Below, piece after piece: positions 47,501 to 60,560 of a stretch of 64,000 bases of DNA. Each line of letters starts with the position of its first letter. The stretch's first letter is position 1. Source of the DNA: Rhynochetos jubatus. Lineage: Eukaryota > Chordata > Aves > Eurypygiformes > Rhynochetidae. The stretch covers positions 13,262,142 through 13,326,141 of the forward strand of contig CM050654.1 of assembly GCA_027574665.1 (NCBI GenBank). Reading direction: 5' to 3'. A model generated the notes under the pieces. It was given only the letters and a program-made list of their open reading frames with translations, did no database searches and was not told the DNA's origin. Both the position numbers and the translations under genes were made by a program.

Positions 47501-50500
47501 AATAATATGTACTGTGGGAAACAGACACCACCAGAACCAGTAACATACACATTGATGGTTTATTGCTGCTAACCAGCCAACTCAGCCTATTAACAAACTC
47601 TGCCATTCTCAGCCATAGGGACTGGGCAGTTGCACTCATGTGCTACCTTGTCTTTTTTTTTTTTTTAAAGCAAACAGCACATAGCCCTCCTTTTCATAGA
47701 TGGATCATTTGGCCTGTAGTAACGCCTCCATCCCAAGATGCCACTTACAGTAAAACCAGAAGATATTTAAAAAGTATTGAAGAAATAACTGTCCTACAGT
47801 CCACAAGCCAAAAAAAGCAGGAATGTATGCAATATGAACATCACTGATTTTGCTCACGTCAACCATTTTTCATTAATAAAATTTCCTTCGTGATGTGCTT
47901 CCAACAGGTAGCCAAAGTACTCTTACAAATAAGAGAACTATAGCTGACTTGCTAGTTGTATAGTAAACTTTAGGTGCAGGATATTGACATGACCACAGAA
48001 CAGCTACTTCATACATATTCATACTGTTATTCAGAGCGACAAGAACTTCACAGCATGTCATATTAGTACACTGATGTGAAATACCCTGGCATCAATATTC
48101 ATTCTTTTCTCTAATAGGAGAGCTGTGGAAAAGGTATAAGTATTCTGCTTGAATAGGAGCATTTAAACTATCCCTACTTTATGGTTAAACTGAACCCAAA
48201 AATTAAGAGCTGTTTTTGTAACTGAGGTATGCCTCATGATTGAGACCACAGAATTTACAGCCCTTAACAGGCATTTAAAATTACACTTCAGAGTTGACTG
48301 CCTAATTTCTTTGTACTATTCAATCCCACCAAAATGAAAGACTAGCTGTAATTTTCTTACTTGGGATTCTCTTGATGCAGAAAGACCTCCCTGGAACTCA
48401 CAGCTGATTTTTACAGTAGGGATGAGAGTATGTTGGAGACAGCAAGGGAAAAGCCAAGGTAGAATACACTACTGATAACTAGTTAAGATGCACAGAGGCT
48501 TCAGCCCATGAATTTGGACTATAGCATGGCTGACCTCATCTGCATCATGGCTTGGGAGAAGATCAGGGACTCCTGAAAGTCTCCCCAGCAGGCCCATTTT
48601 GACTTCACAGAGTTTAAGTCTGATGAAGCAGAGAATAAGGCATAATAAACAGAAGTAATGCATTTATGCTCGCTGTACTTCTACCTTAATGCAGGACATG
48701 ATATCCTTTATGAGATCCTACAGTAAAGTAAGTACAGATCTTCTGATTTACTTGGTGCCAGATCCAGGGGTAACAAGTCACTTTGATGTTTGCCTATCTC
48801 AGGTGTTGGGGAACACCTTGCTCTGGAAATCAGCAGACACAGAATGCCATGAAGGCATAACACAGCTTGGCAGCAGAGCAAAAACTGACTTTGGTCTAAA
48901 GTGATGAAAAGCTCTTCAGTTTCATTCAGCCAAAGGATATTCAAGTAGCAACAAGTATGTGAGCAAGCTGATTGTAGTAGAAGGGGAGGAGGAAAGAGAA
49001 AGAGCCCAACACATTCCCCACAGTACTTCAGCCAATCCCACATTTCATACGCAAACAGACTTCAGAAATTCTTCCAAGAAAGTGTATACACCTTTTTTTT
49101 CCTGTATTCAGGATCTTAGCTCTAACAAGTAGAGCCCCCAAATAAAAAATATTTCAAGGTCAAATACACACAGAGCTAGAACCATTCAGGATAGCTGTGT
49201 TTACAAATCCCCTTAGCTTACAGTCAGAAACCAAAAAAATGGTAAGCAACTACCTAAAAGACTAATCTCGCTGTTATTTAATTCCACAGTAAGTCACTAG
49301 AGCTAAGCACTTTTGAATCAGACTAAACAAGAAAACCTGAATCTGCTCAGCTGCAGTGATAGGTTGCTAAAAATAGAGATGCACCTTTATTTGAACTTGT
49401 TTGATGTACTTTTTCTTAAAAGTCACAAGAACCTTTCCAACAAATCCTTTACACAACACTTGCAGAAACTTGTTACTTTAAAACAGAGCACAACTATTCA
49501 GAACATGGACTATTTAAGAACACTAAATGCTCTTCAGTCTCAAAGTTTTAGTAGGCTCTATTATCAGTAGTCAGTCATTCATGTATGCATTAGGCAGCCT
49601 AGCTTTATTACCACTGCTACTTACTCAACACAGTTTGGTTTCTTCCATGAAGCCAGTGAGAAACTCTCTATATGTGTAAATAAACAGAACAAATATAGTT
49701 GGATGTCAAGTACTATAACTTAAAAGAATGCGCTTCTATTAGTGTCTTGCAGTTTTTCAGCGAACAAATGGATATATTTTGAATAAAGTTACTACTACAG
49801 TCCTTTAATTTAGAATTAAAACTAAACAGAGGCCAAGTTTTGTTTATGAAAGAGTTCCTGAAAATATAACAAGACATGCACTTACACTTTCTCCCTTTAT
49901 CAAACCCTTCTAGCAATTACATTTACTTCAAGTCCTTGTTATTAAGAATTTCCAGTAGATTGGCTTGTTAGAAAATGCAAGTTACTACAAAGTGACTGCA
50001 AAACTGAGCTGCCTGTTCTCGGAGGGCAGCCATCTGGGCTTGTTTATGTTTTCAACTTGGTGGAACAGGGAGTTGCTCTGTTAGAGACGGGACACCCTCA
50101 GGAAGGAAGTATCCCACAGAGCACTGTCTGCCTCTAGCTATGCATACAAATTTCATTTCAATTTAGTCACAAGTCCAAAACGCTATACAAAAACTGCAAG
50201 TAAAGCATTTAAAAAAACAGCAAGATGAAACCAAGACTCCTACTAAAATATCTACCCAGAGACTGAGGTGGGCATAAGACGGGAAGATACTCCTGGTGTG
50301 CAACTAAGAAACACTTACTTCTGCATAAAGTAACAAGGACAATGACAGCCTGTTTGCAGGAGTACAGCACATTTTAAAAAAAACTGTTATTCAGTTAATG
50401 CTCAGGCACAGGGTATTTTCTGAACCGTCACACTGAGTTCAGATAAGCATTATTCAAAGTGAGTACGGATGGCAGTATCAGATTTTCCTAGTTTCCTGTG

Positions 50501-50907
50501 AGTCAAACAGTTTTTAAGTCATCTTCCTTAACAAGGACAGTTGTGTAATTTGGAGGGTTTGGTTGTTAAAAATACTTCAGTAGCTTCCATTGTAATTTTA
50601 TCTAAGTGAGAACCTTCGTCAGGATTTGCATTTCAAAATAAAAGTCTTACATAATGGCTAGCTCTGACTTACAGTAAATCTTAGATACTTTGATCAAACA
50701 AGACAATACTAAGTTAAAACCTATTCCTTGCTTTCTCAGAACAGTAAAGATATAACATAATAAGATACCTTCTAAAGTAAAATCCAGCAATACATATTCA
50801 TAGGCAGAATCAGTCTTTGTTTCAACTTGTGGTCTCTTCAGTGTAGAAAAGATTTTTCCAGGGCTGCTATCATCTGGGTCTTCCAGCTTTCTCAGTCCGC
50901 ACCCCAT
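23231..50907 (-). CDS. RFTN2: RFTN2: raftlin-2, lipid-raft linker protein
   Basis: Raftlin-2 is a membrane-raft scaffold of the raftlin family; its paralog RFTN1 acts in B-cell receptor and Toll-like receptor signalling and uptake. Coding exons, in transcript order on minus, are 50907-50769, 45952-45769, 43728-43617, 41629-41317, 38789-38589, 34212-34091, 32954-32851, 28594-28516 and 23500-23231. Joined phases are consistent and give 507 residues, close to human RFTN2 (about 501). The N-terminus MGCGLRKLEDPDDSSPGKIF has Gly2 and Cys3 for predicted myristoylation and palmitoylation. The raftlin domain runs from about residue 33 to 420. The middle exon (about 150-250) is Ser/Glu-rich and less conserved. 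The acidic C-terminus has GFSSSDGVLRELDDGQF and ends VTQVTCM. The true 5' end is upstream of 50907 and not defined here. Confidence 0.97.
25905..25934 (-). repeat. Poly(A) tract preceded by ATTAAA: possible 3' end of an old retrocopy
   Basis: Read on minus, ATTAAA (25934-25929) is followed after 10 nt by 14 A residues (25918-25905). That is the layout of a polyadenylated transcript end inserted in RFTN2 intron 8. Sequence to the right (about 25935-26300) would be the body; I did not recognise its parent, and no flanking target-site duplication was established. A chance homopolymer is the alternative. Confidence 0.3.
28516..28594 (-). CDS. RFTN2: RFTN2 coding exon 8
   Basis: Acceptor TTTTTTAG. 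Encodes SEGNLATKQVVFLQRPAVWN then SAVQTPE (to residue 418). Donor GAG then GTAAGT. 79 nt. Confidence 0.95.
31769..31798. repeat. Perfect 12-bp inverted repeat with 6-nt loop
   Basis: Arms CAGGGTTGTCAT (31769-31780) and ATGACAACCCTG (31787-31798) are exact reverse complements around the loop CACTGC. The element lies in RFTN2 intron 7 and could form a hairpin in either strand's RNA. No known element is recognised. Confidence 0.8.
32851..32954 (-). CDS. RFTN2: RFTN2 coding exon 7
   Basis: Encodes GCEIKTDYGPLLHTLAEFGW then LLTCVLPTPIVRHD (358-391) plus two bases of Ser392. Donor ACAG then GTACCC. 104 nt. Confidence 0.96.
34091..34212 (-). CDS. RFTN2: RFTN2 coding exon 6
   Basis: Encodes GDYLPKSLEGLFIYEEEGAG...AIVVEQWTVIE (to residue 357). 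Acceptor TGTTCACAG, donor GAG then GTAAAT. 122 nt. Confidence 0.95.
38589..38789 (-). CDS. RFTN2: RFTN2 coding exon 5
   Basis: Encodes DKLYTVFNVFDDDSTCW...LTTFYYKQGLSLIDSFVHWETSK. Strongly conserved core. Donor AAAG then GTAAGT. Confidence 0.96.
41317..41629 (-). CDS. RFTN2: RFTN2 coding exon 4
   Basis: Largest exon, 313 nt. Starts VNEAAKRGKKFVGFVTQHF and includes NWHEGTLSGHSSESGIEEEM, recognisable in human RFTN2 (NEGTLSGQSSESGIEEE). The rest is the variable Ser/Glu-rich part. Donor GAAG then GTAATA. Confidence 0.95.
43617..43728 (-). CDS. RFTN2: RFTN2 coding exon 3
   Basis: Acceptor TGTTCTAG. Encodes residues 108-145, including the conserved RHPRLVIEECPL. Donor AAG then GTAATG, phase 0. 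Confidence 0.95.
45769..45952 (-). CDS. RFTN2: RFTN2 coding exon 2
   Basis: Acceptor TTTTAG. Encodes residues 47-107 (ASSNPEVIKIGSVLDIACKV...RVVLSRLKL). Donor TTAAG then GTAACA. 184 nt. Confidence 0.95.
50769..50907 (-). CDS. RFTN2: RFTN2 coding exon 1
   Basis: Start codon at 50907-50905. Encodes residues 1-46 (MGCGLRKLEDPDD...LLDFTLE) plus one base. Donor GAAG then GTATCT. The sequence just upstream reads TTTGCAG then ATCTTGCC before ATG, so this is probably the second exon, with an acceptor at 50916-50917 and eight 5' UTR bases. Confidence 0.95.
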
Positions 50908-53900
50908 GGCAAGATCTGCAAATGATTAAATCACAGGAAGAGGTGGGGGGGAGCAGCAAGATCTGTCGCTCCCACTACAGAGGAAAAAAGAGTAACCAAA
51001 TAATTCCCCTTGATTTTGTTTTCTATTAGCCGTAAATCCAAATACAGAAAAAGTCCGGTTCCCAAACCAGAAGGCGAAGGTACTTTCCATTCATTTTTTA
51101 CACAAACAGTAAGCCCGTGGTGATTTCAAGCTACAAACTTCTAAGACTCAGCTTGATTTCGCAGCGATGTTAGAGCTGCCACAAACTAGCAGAGATTTTC
51201 CATGCCACGTCAATTTACAGCCAGCCCCCTATCAGTGCTCCCTTGCAGAGGACACCAATAGTGCTTTGTTTGTCCTTCTAGACTGACTGGGTAAGGGGGG
51301 GGGGAGGCTGTAGGGGGAAGAACTGAAAAAGAAAGTTAGAGAAACTTGGCTGTAGTTACTTACCTCCAGAAGTTCTACTCAACTGCAGTAGCAAGTCAGA
51401 CAGAAACAGAAAAAGGCAAGTTAGTCAGAATGAAAGAATGAGAAGAGAGCCTCAACATGGTTGGAGACGAAAATCATTTCCAGAAAGGAAGTCAGCTTCA
51501 AGAGGAAATTGCTTCTGGCATCTCAAAGGGTAGAAATGTAAATGAAAAGCAGTTTAGTCCTTGTTTTAGTTTTCAAAGTTTCATTCCTATTTCCTTTTCA
51601 CAGGATCAAAAAAAAAAAAAACCTAAAACAAACCAACATATTGTAATTATGTAAAAATATGTAGTAATTTCTTGTCAAGAAAAATAACTAAGAAGCTACA
51701 TTGCTAAAAATCAACTTACATCATTGGTCTGGATAAACACTGAAAAATAATCTGAAATACTCACTTCAGAAACTTTATCAATTTTATATATTCATATAAT
51801 CACAAGACTTAGTTCCCCATGTTTCATGGATATTGAACAACCAAAATCCTCCTCTGTCAGGCTGACCTCACTACAGCCACAGATTCAACACTGTTTCCCA
51901 AGTATGGGTTTTTTTAAGTCCTAAAAATTTAGTATAATTGTAAGGGCTCTCATTACTCTTAAACTACTGCAAGTCACTTTTAACTGTATTACACCTGATG
52001 CAGACCATAATAATGCATGGGAAAACAAAGGAACAGCAATTGACTTGTCTAAGGCCCTGTTTTACTGCTGAGGTGGGCCACTGGGAACTGGACCTTTTTA
52101 TTTTCAGACTGTATCTAGAGAAATTAAGAGTCATCTAGAAAAAAACCCACAGAGATATTCATAATACCATTTTAGATGAAAGGAACCGCACATTTGAATT
52201 CAAAAAGGTTTTTACTTTTTTTCCACTGAAAAATATTAATCTTGAATGCCCATATTTTCTATAATAAATCACTGCAAATGAGACATTAACCATTCATGGG
52301 TTTCTTCCTGTTCTACTGCAAGCAAAGAGTTTTAACTTTTATTTAAGTAGCTTACTAGGAATGATAAGTCTGCAGACTGTATCCCCCTTGAAGTTCACAT
52401 GATAGTTTAGTTAATTTTGGAAGAATTTACAAGTCACTGAATGCAGAGCCTATGCAATAATTACAGTTTCAATCCTACAGTCTTTAGAACAAGCTCCCGG
52501 GTGCTGAAACCAAGAGGTAAACCCCTCAGTGTTGTCTTCTTGATTAAAACCTAGGAAAACACACCAAATAAGCACAATTCTTCAGCTTCCTGCATGTCTG
52601 CTTACACAGATTTTGCTCCCAAGTACTAGGTTTTTTTTCCAATAAAGGTCATCCCTGAATTGTTGTTATACCAGACCTACACATAAACTGTCCACTCAAC
52701 CTCACAAATTCCCCTGCTTCATTCCACACAGTCCTTAAGATCCACTGTGAACTCTTGTATAAAGCCATGGCATGATTAAGAGCTGCAAATAAAACAACTT
52801 ACTGCAGCACTAGTACAGTTGTCAGCTGGTTGATTTTTCTCAATTTAACTTAAGATACCTACGCTTTTTTTAGTGAGGCCAAAATGTATTTTGAACTCTT
52901 AAAACACCAACATAGAAACACTTATGGATAAAAACCAGCCATCCTTATTTTGGGTATCTCCAGATTAGCTAAGTAGTTACAAGCTTCCAAGTTAACAGTC
53001 ACTCAACAGTTGCCATCACACACCTGACTCCAGTCACTAGACTGAACTAGTGAAACCAAACATCCCACATGTCAGAATAAAAGCTAAACAAGACAAGAAC
53101 AACTAGCAGCATCCCTCACAGGAGTTCAAAACTGCATCAAAGCACCTGGATGACTCAGGAGAGGAACAGGATCTTAAGATACCTGGATTCAAGAGGTGCT
53201 TAAGGCACACATGAATACTGTACTGTTACACACTTGTTATGAACTGCAAAACAGTACTTCCAGTGACCCAAAATGCAAAGGCTCCGGGAACTGGTATCAG
53301 AGAACAGATCCCTAAAACTACACTGTGATTCACTGGACAATTAACAACAATGGACCAATTAATCCAAAGGAACAAAGTTTCTGTGGAAGGCTTCCAGGAT
53401 CCCCCTATGATTTTTAATCTGATAAAACAGAAAAATGATACAAAGATGGCAAGAGTAGTGCACCAACAGGAGGCATGGATCCAGTGCTAGCAGTACAGGA
53501 TGAGAAGCAGCAGCAGCTCTGCACAGCAGTTTCACCCAGAAAGGAAGACAAGGAGCTTTGCTGTCTACCCACACCTCATGGTTGTTCCTGTCCCTTGCTC
53601 ATGTCCTATTTTGTTCCCTGTTGTCAGGGTCATGAGAGGTTTGAAGCCATTTGTGTGGGAGGCGGTTTTGTCTTCCTTGTTATGTGACTGAACTTACTAA
53701 GTGTAAGGACATCATCTGATGCCTGAAACTGATGTTTCGAAATCGATGTCCTGCTGTTCCTGACTCTACACTGATCAGCTCACTGTTAACATCACTGACG
53801 TCCAAGGCAGGCTCTTTCTTTACAGCCCTGATACCAAATACATGTCAGCACCCCTTTCTGATGAAATTCCTCTTGCTAGAATTAGAAAGACACCACTTCA

Positions 53901-56900
53901 GTTTTGGAAGATATGTGATAAACCAACTTGAATACAAAGCTTATTTACAAGAATGCCTTCTCCTCTCAAAAACCAAATATGACCTGCATAAACCACTTAA
54001 GAATACAGTTTAAACTTTGCCTTCCCCAGTATCTTAAAAGATCAGGATTGAGAGATAGTACTTAACAGTAGTGTGTTCTTTTTTTCAAGTCATCTGAACT
54101 TTCTGTTGATTAGAATGGTAGATCATACAGAAAATTATGAGAACAGTGCAGGTACACAGATTTTCCTTTTCTGTGCATGCCCAATGTCAAAATAAATGCT
54201 AAAAATACTAAATAGAAATTCAAAGAAATTGACTTAAAAGCATTTCATTCTAATGGAATCAAAACCTCAAAGATCATAAGCTACTAAGTCTGCAGTTCAG
54301 AGAGTCAGCTATACCAGGATCCATAGAGGGGTCTAAGGAAACATCTGCTATCTCCCCAATAAGGATACAGGCTAGAATGTTAAAAGCAAGTGCTATGTTG
54401 ACTTCTGAAAGCTTCAAAAGCAGCAGTATTTAATTTTAAATTTTAAAACATATAACAAAGTCTTCATAAGAAGGACTATAAAATTTTTCAGTAGTATTGC
54501 AATCATGAGAAATGACTCTTGCTTAATCACATGATTTAGATCTGACCAAAGCTTCTCAAAAGAGACCAACTCACTTTCCAGCCAGTTAGACCACCACTGG
54601 GACAAAAACATCTCAGGCAGTGCATCTGTGAGAACGTTATTCACTCAACCCATTTTAACTGATGAGCTTACCTGGAATAAATTCACTATTACAAGCAGCC
54701 TTTAAAGATCCATTCCTATTCCCAAGGGTGAATAGTAGTGAGCATCAAAACCACAAATACCTTCAAACTGTACCAATTACCTAAAGAATAAGTTATTGCT
54801 ATTTGCAAAGCTTTCACTAGGACCAAAGCTGTCTCAGCTAACTAGGATCAGAAGGGCTAACTTAGTTCCTCTAGCAAAGTCAAACTGGAAAATAGCAAAC
54901 ATCTTTCCCACTTGGGGTCATTAACTACCCACATTTGCAGCCTAAAGACATAAGAGCACCACTTAAAATAAATACAAATAAAATAATCAGCATTATTATC
55001 GGCTAGTGATCAGCCATCATTATTAAGATACAAGGGGGGAAATTATCAGCACAAACTGGATTAGATGTCTCCAGAAGCCAAGACTATCTGAACAGCTACA
55101 GGAGTCAAACCCAAAGCATTAAAAAACCCCTAATATTAATCATCTCAAATCACAACACTTTTGAACATCACAGTTCCCCTCTGAACTTTCTAGGCTTACT
55201 TCCTCTGCTTGATGACTCATGGCAAATGTAGTTATTTTGCTTGAGACAAGAGAGTGACAGAAAAAGCAAAAAAACTCCAGGAGAAAAAATCTGCAATTCA
55301 ATTGTTAAATATTTTTCACATCCCCATCTCTAAGAACTATTACTTTAACTGAATTAAAACATTGACATTTAGGGTTTTTTCTGCAGAACGATCTGATTAA
55401 ATCTGATTTGTCCATTATTTAAAGATGTCAAGGAAGTAGCAATGTTCCATTTGAGCAGCTCCTTGGTTTGGCAACTTAAATTCCTCCCACCCCACCCCCC
55501 AAATGAATAATTTCGTGAAGTAAGAGAAACACTGTCCCGTTCAACACATTAACTTGAACAGAAAAGCCAGCTGTTCTGCAATGGTATGCAACCTAACATT
55601 CTAAACATAACTAATAGAGATGACAACAGTAGTTTAATGACTGCAAAAATTGTATTTTAATGATAAAATTTCATCTAAATACAGGTTTTTAAATACAGGT
55701 TTTCTAAATTACTGTATTTAAACTACTCATCAATACTATAACAAGCAAAAGTTACAATACAAGCAGCAAATATGGAGCAATTTGAATAAAACTTTTCGTT
55801 ACTGGCCTAGAACTTTACTAGAAGTTACAAGCTACAGAAACTTTATTATTGCTGTATTACAGGTAGTTTAAACAGAAAAACCTTCTGATCTATATAATTG
55901 TTAAGTCCTCTAAAATGAGATCTACAAGTTTATTAAGCTTTTATCTATGCCCACCCACACTATCTCACTTAGCAAGGCTGCAGTAACTAGATCATCTGTA
56001 TCTGCAATACAGTATGCAACAACACAGCCATGTGATCAACTTAACATTACACATTCTGGAATGAAACTGGATGTTCTGGTTTATCTGATTAAAATCAACT
56101 GGAAATACTATGGACAATAAGTATTCTCTTTACCTTTAATATACACACTTAGACAGACTGCAGCTCTGCTGACAGAGGTACAAAATGACCATACAAGGCC
56201 CTAAAAATTCCAGTTTCAATACTACTTTAAAGTGTTTGTGTCTCTGAGTCTAACAAGGCCTTACAAAACCTACACTTTCCTACTACGCCTTAGCTACATC
56301 ATTTAACACTTAATGAGAGCTACATATTACTGTTCTGCATTCTGTATTTCTATTTGCATCTTCTGCGTAACAGCTTATAGGTATTTATGTACAGCAATGC
56401 TCACATATATCAAGACACTGGCATTATACTTCGGATACTTAAAATACTGTTTTAAATTATGTATTTTTACTTAAATAGGAAACAAACTTCTGTAATGGGT
56501 GAATTGAATTGTAGTACTTGAACACTACAAAACCATAAACATTTTAATGTAATTTTTACTATAAAAAACCCCCTATTTTACAAATATACAACTTCTACAT
56601 TTCAAAACTATGTTAAACAGAAAAGCATTTCAAGAGCGCCATGTGTTCTGCTAGTTTCTGCTCAGTTGCTATTGGAATGCAGTTTACTCATTGGCCTAAT
56701 ATTTGTTATTTTGAAATTCAGGGATTATGAATGGACTTCTGATGCTTAAGATTAGAAGTAGCAAGAACCAAGTGTGTGAGTGAACTAGAGAATGCTACTT
56801 AACACATGAAAATAGTCATTGATCAGACAAAAATATAGGAGGGGCTAACCTCTCTGTCCACCTCCAGGTTTTTATCCCATGTTACACAACGGAGAAAGTC

Positions 56901-58042
56901 AGAACTAACATTTTCCCCATATAAATATAACATTAGGTCAACCCTGGTGGCTAGAGATGCTGTAACAGCTAGCTCAGCAGAAAACAAAAGATACCAGCAG
57001 GGTCTCTAAATTCTAGGTGGTAGAAGCCAGAAAAATTTAGTTTGCTAATATGCAAGTGTGACAAGCAGTGTACAATGACAAAGATAGTTATTTGCCATTG
57101 GCTACTGAATGTCCACAGAGCATAGTCCTAATCTGGTCTGTTCCTTCCTAGCATGTGTGTAAAGCCTTACAACTATCAATGGGAAACTGCAGAAGACTAA
57201 AGAGAATGTTAACTTTCTCCAAAACCCCCAAATCAGTGAGGGAACAGGACTAATATCTGCAGTTAACTAAATGACTTCTGTATGAAAGCACTGGAAATTA
57301 AGTATAATGGAAATTTTAAGTGTCAGGAGAATAATACTGGATAGTGTAAAGAGATTTTAAAAAGTCCTGAATGCTAGAACATCAAGACAATGCAATTTTC
57401 AGCAGTACCTGAGGAAATTAGGTTTCTCAGCTCATAATTTGTGTATCCCTGTAACAAAATTACAGAAGTCTGTTATTGTGCCTACAGAAGGATTTAACTA
57501 CTGGAAGCTTAAAGCTTCAGCTACTACCGATTGATGTTATGTTGTCATTCTTGGCAAGCATTTTTAAGAAACATGAGCTACAACATGAATGGGGAACCAG
57601 TGACCTGTGGTTCCTCAAGTAAAGCAAAGGTTCAGAGCTTTGTCTTGGTCTCCTCTAGGTCTCTCAAATCAAAATGAAGCATTATGAAGACCTATTGAGA
57701 AAATCCCAACTAGCAGCACCTCCAGGCTGATGTTACAGGGCCTGCAGTAGGCACAGAAGTATACCTGCATTGTTCTAACACTGAATATCCTTCCAAATGA
57801 TCAAGTTCACACCCAGGTAAACAACAAAGTAAGTGGTCTTTAAAGAAAAGGCCATGCAATCAACTCATTTAACATCTGTACCAATTAATGGAAAATAAAC
57901 TACATTTTCTGAGTATCTGGACTAGAGCCACAATCTGCTGACCTGTAAATGACTCCACACTATCTGTAGACTTTCAAGTAATTTGTTCAGACTACCTCCC
58001 TGTAAACACTTTTTTTTTTTTGAATACAGAACTTGCTGTGAG

Positions 58043-58132
58043 ATTTACTTCTTGGATCTCTGAAGTATTTTAAGAATAGGTTAAGTCATTTACTTCTTGG
58101 ATCTCTGAAGTATTTTAAGAATAGGTTAAGTC
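58043..58132. repeat. Perfect 45-bp tandem duplication (two copies)
   Basis: Copy 1 is 58043-58087 and copy 2 is 58088-58132; they are identical over all 45 bp, beginning ATTTACTTCTTGGATCTCTG. The unit is ordinary single-copy-like sequence, not a simple repeat. Perfect identity suggests a recent event or an assembly artefact. Confidence 0.93.
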
Positions 58133-59945
58133 ATGTTTGGTAAACAAACTGAATTCCAAAAATAGGGACTTGGACTAAATATTCTGAATCCTGGGTCAAG
58201 TTCACATTTGTTAGATAACACAGGAAATAAGGCTCTAACAGAACACATGGCCTTTCTTTGACACCTTCAGAGTCAGCATTAAGAAAGACTATTTACTACA
58301 TTAAAATTCTTCCATGAAAATAAGTTGTGGTTATGGTGTGCCAAGACTTCTGTAATATATTTATACTAATGAATTCTAAAATCTAAAACCAGAACAACTG
58401 GACAGATGTCTCTAGCACTACAGACTCGCTCAAACATGACAACCTACAGCAGATGAGCATTTCCCCCCTCAAAAATAGACTGAGATCACCAGGTATCCAA
58501 CAAGGTATATTTTTCTTTGTACTCATTGGTAAAACAAACCCCTACAGCTGCCACAGTAACAAATCTTTAAAACCAGAACTATTAAGCTGTATTTAAAAGT
58601 CTAAAGTGTAGACTTTTCTACCTAGAAGGTGGAAAATCACTTGAGGAAACTTGCAACCAAGACATAGTATTTGGCATCTCCTTTCACAACAATCTCAAAA
58701 CAGCGCGAGAACCAGGCTTCACCTCTCTTACTGTACAATAGGAAAGACTGCTACTGACTGATAGAAACATCTTTAAATACATTTACCTATTATGTACGGA
58801 TAATTTACTGACTATAATGCCCACTCTCAGATCCTGAAATGATTAAAAGAAAAAAAACCAAAACCAAACACAAAAAGAGAGCACCCAAATGACTACAGAG
58901 CAGATAAACGTGGAAGAGCTCAAGGATATGTTACATCCATGAAGACCTCAGTGCTACATAAGCAGTAAGCTGTAGCTTGCACTCCTCTTGACTACAGGGG
59001 CTGCATTTTAACCTTCAAGCAATCCGACTTCTGTAAAACAGAAGGAATCCCTAGGGGGGTGAGAGGAGAAGTAAGGAAAAAAAGATTATCTTCCTGCAGT
59101 TGAGGAAAAAGTAGTATTCCATCTCAATTTAGGAACTCTTTGGCAGTATCGCAAGTTTGCACAGACAACAGAAAAACTCCTAGAAGCAAGAAGTCTTCAG
59201 TGGTCTTGTAATGGTTAAGAAGTCAATTCTTGCCTTTTTCTATAGTTAAAAACATACCATAAACCAAAATTTATTACTTACTATATGCAGGAAACTCAGC
59301 AGCCTTATATAAGGGTAAGTAATTATTTAACTAGTGGTCGAAATTTTATTGTAAAATGAGTTATTATTGCCAAGCACTAAAATGACATTTAAGTAAAACA
59401 CTCTATAGAAGTATACTGATTGCAAAAAAAAAAAAAGTAGAGACTCGCTACAGGAATGGAGACAAAATGCACATTAATTTAAATAACCAGATTTTAACCC
59501 ACAGCAGAAAAATGCTGCCAGTATGCAGGAAAATGGCATTTCCTTTGTCCCTAATGGATCTTTTAAGTTTATTTAAACCAGAAATCAAATGTTACCTTCT
59601 CCCTCCAATTAAAGTATGCCAGTTTTCCATCTATGCTAGTAACCAAAGTTTATACAGCAGGCTGTGTACCAGAAGTCACCATTTTATCCTGTAACAGTAT
59701 TTTTACTGAGAAAGGAAATGCAGGTTAAAATCAGTTTCCTGTGCAAACTCCAAAATTTCATTTTATTTCTTTATGAAAAGGAGCAGTATTTTAACAGGCA
59801 TTTTTCAGACAAACACTGGAAGTTAGGAAGAACCCAGCCTCCATGTGATAGGTATATCAGTAAAGTAGACAGCTAAAAATCTATTTTACAGGATCTGTAG
59901 AAGGTGGCATAAGAATTTTATCTTCCATTCTGTAATCTTTCCTAG

Positions 59946-59990
59946 GATGAAAATGCGGACTTCATGTATATCGAGGTTTCAGACTCCCAG
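59946..59990 (+). other. Orphan 45-nt exon-like segment
   Basis: Bounded by a strong acceptor context (TCTTTCCTAG) and a strong donor (CAG then GTGAGT). In phase 0 it is open and reads DENADFMYIEVSDSQ; the length is a multiple of three. Its GC content is higher than the surrounding AT-rich DNA and it contains two CpGs. It is on the strand opposite to RFTN2. I could not assign it to a known gene, so it may be an exon of an unrecognised or noncoding transcript, or chance. Confidence 0.25.
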
Positions 59991-60560
59991 GTGAGTGTTG
60001 TGAAAAATTTCTTCTCACAGAATGCAACCTTGATTCCTAAAGAGATGGAAAAATGCTATGTTGTTTCCTCTATTTCAAAGTGTGCCCATTTACTACAGTT
60101 ATTAATGCTTCAATGAAGAGTTAATCCATTTTGATATTGCATCAGCTAGACAGACCTAGTTCAAAAAGCAAAAGGTTTCATTATATACCTAGGTGAAGGC
60201 AATAGTGGCAAGAAATATCTTCTTTATAAATATGGAATCTTAAAGAGTTTAATTTAGTTCAGTAACAAAATAAAACAAATTTTGTTCATTGACCACATAA
60301 CTTGACATTCTTTACTAAGGCTATTAAAGCAATTGTATACTCTAACTGGATAGGGAAAATATATTTTTATAATACATTACAGTGCAGAACTATTTAACCA
60401 ATTTTTTTTTTTTTTTCACTTTTACATTCTCCATAGACTTCAGCAATGCATTACTACTGGAACTTATAATAAAGCTTACATTATTTTTACAGTAGCTAAA
60501 ACTCAGATTTATAAAACGTGAGCTAAGTGATAGTTGTCCTATATGTAAACTAACAAGTAG

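Noticed and set aside
47331-47670. Long T runs near 47.33 and 47.65 kb (and others in the window)
   Set aside because: Simple homopolymers without an adjacent poly(A) signal; treated as ordinary low-complexity tracts.
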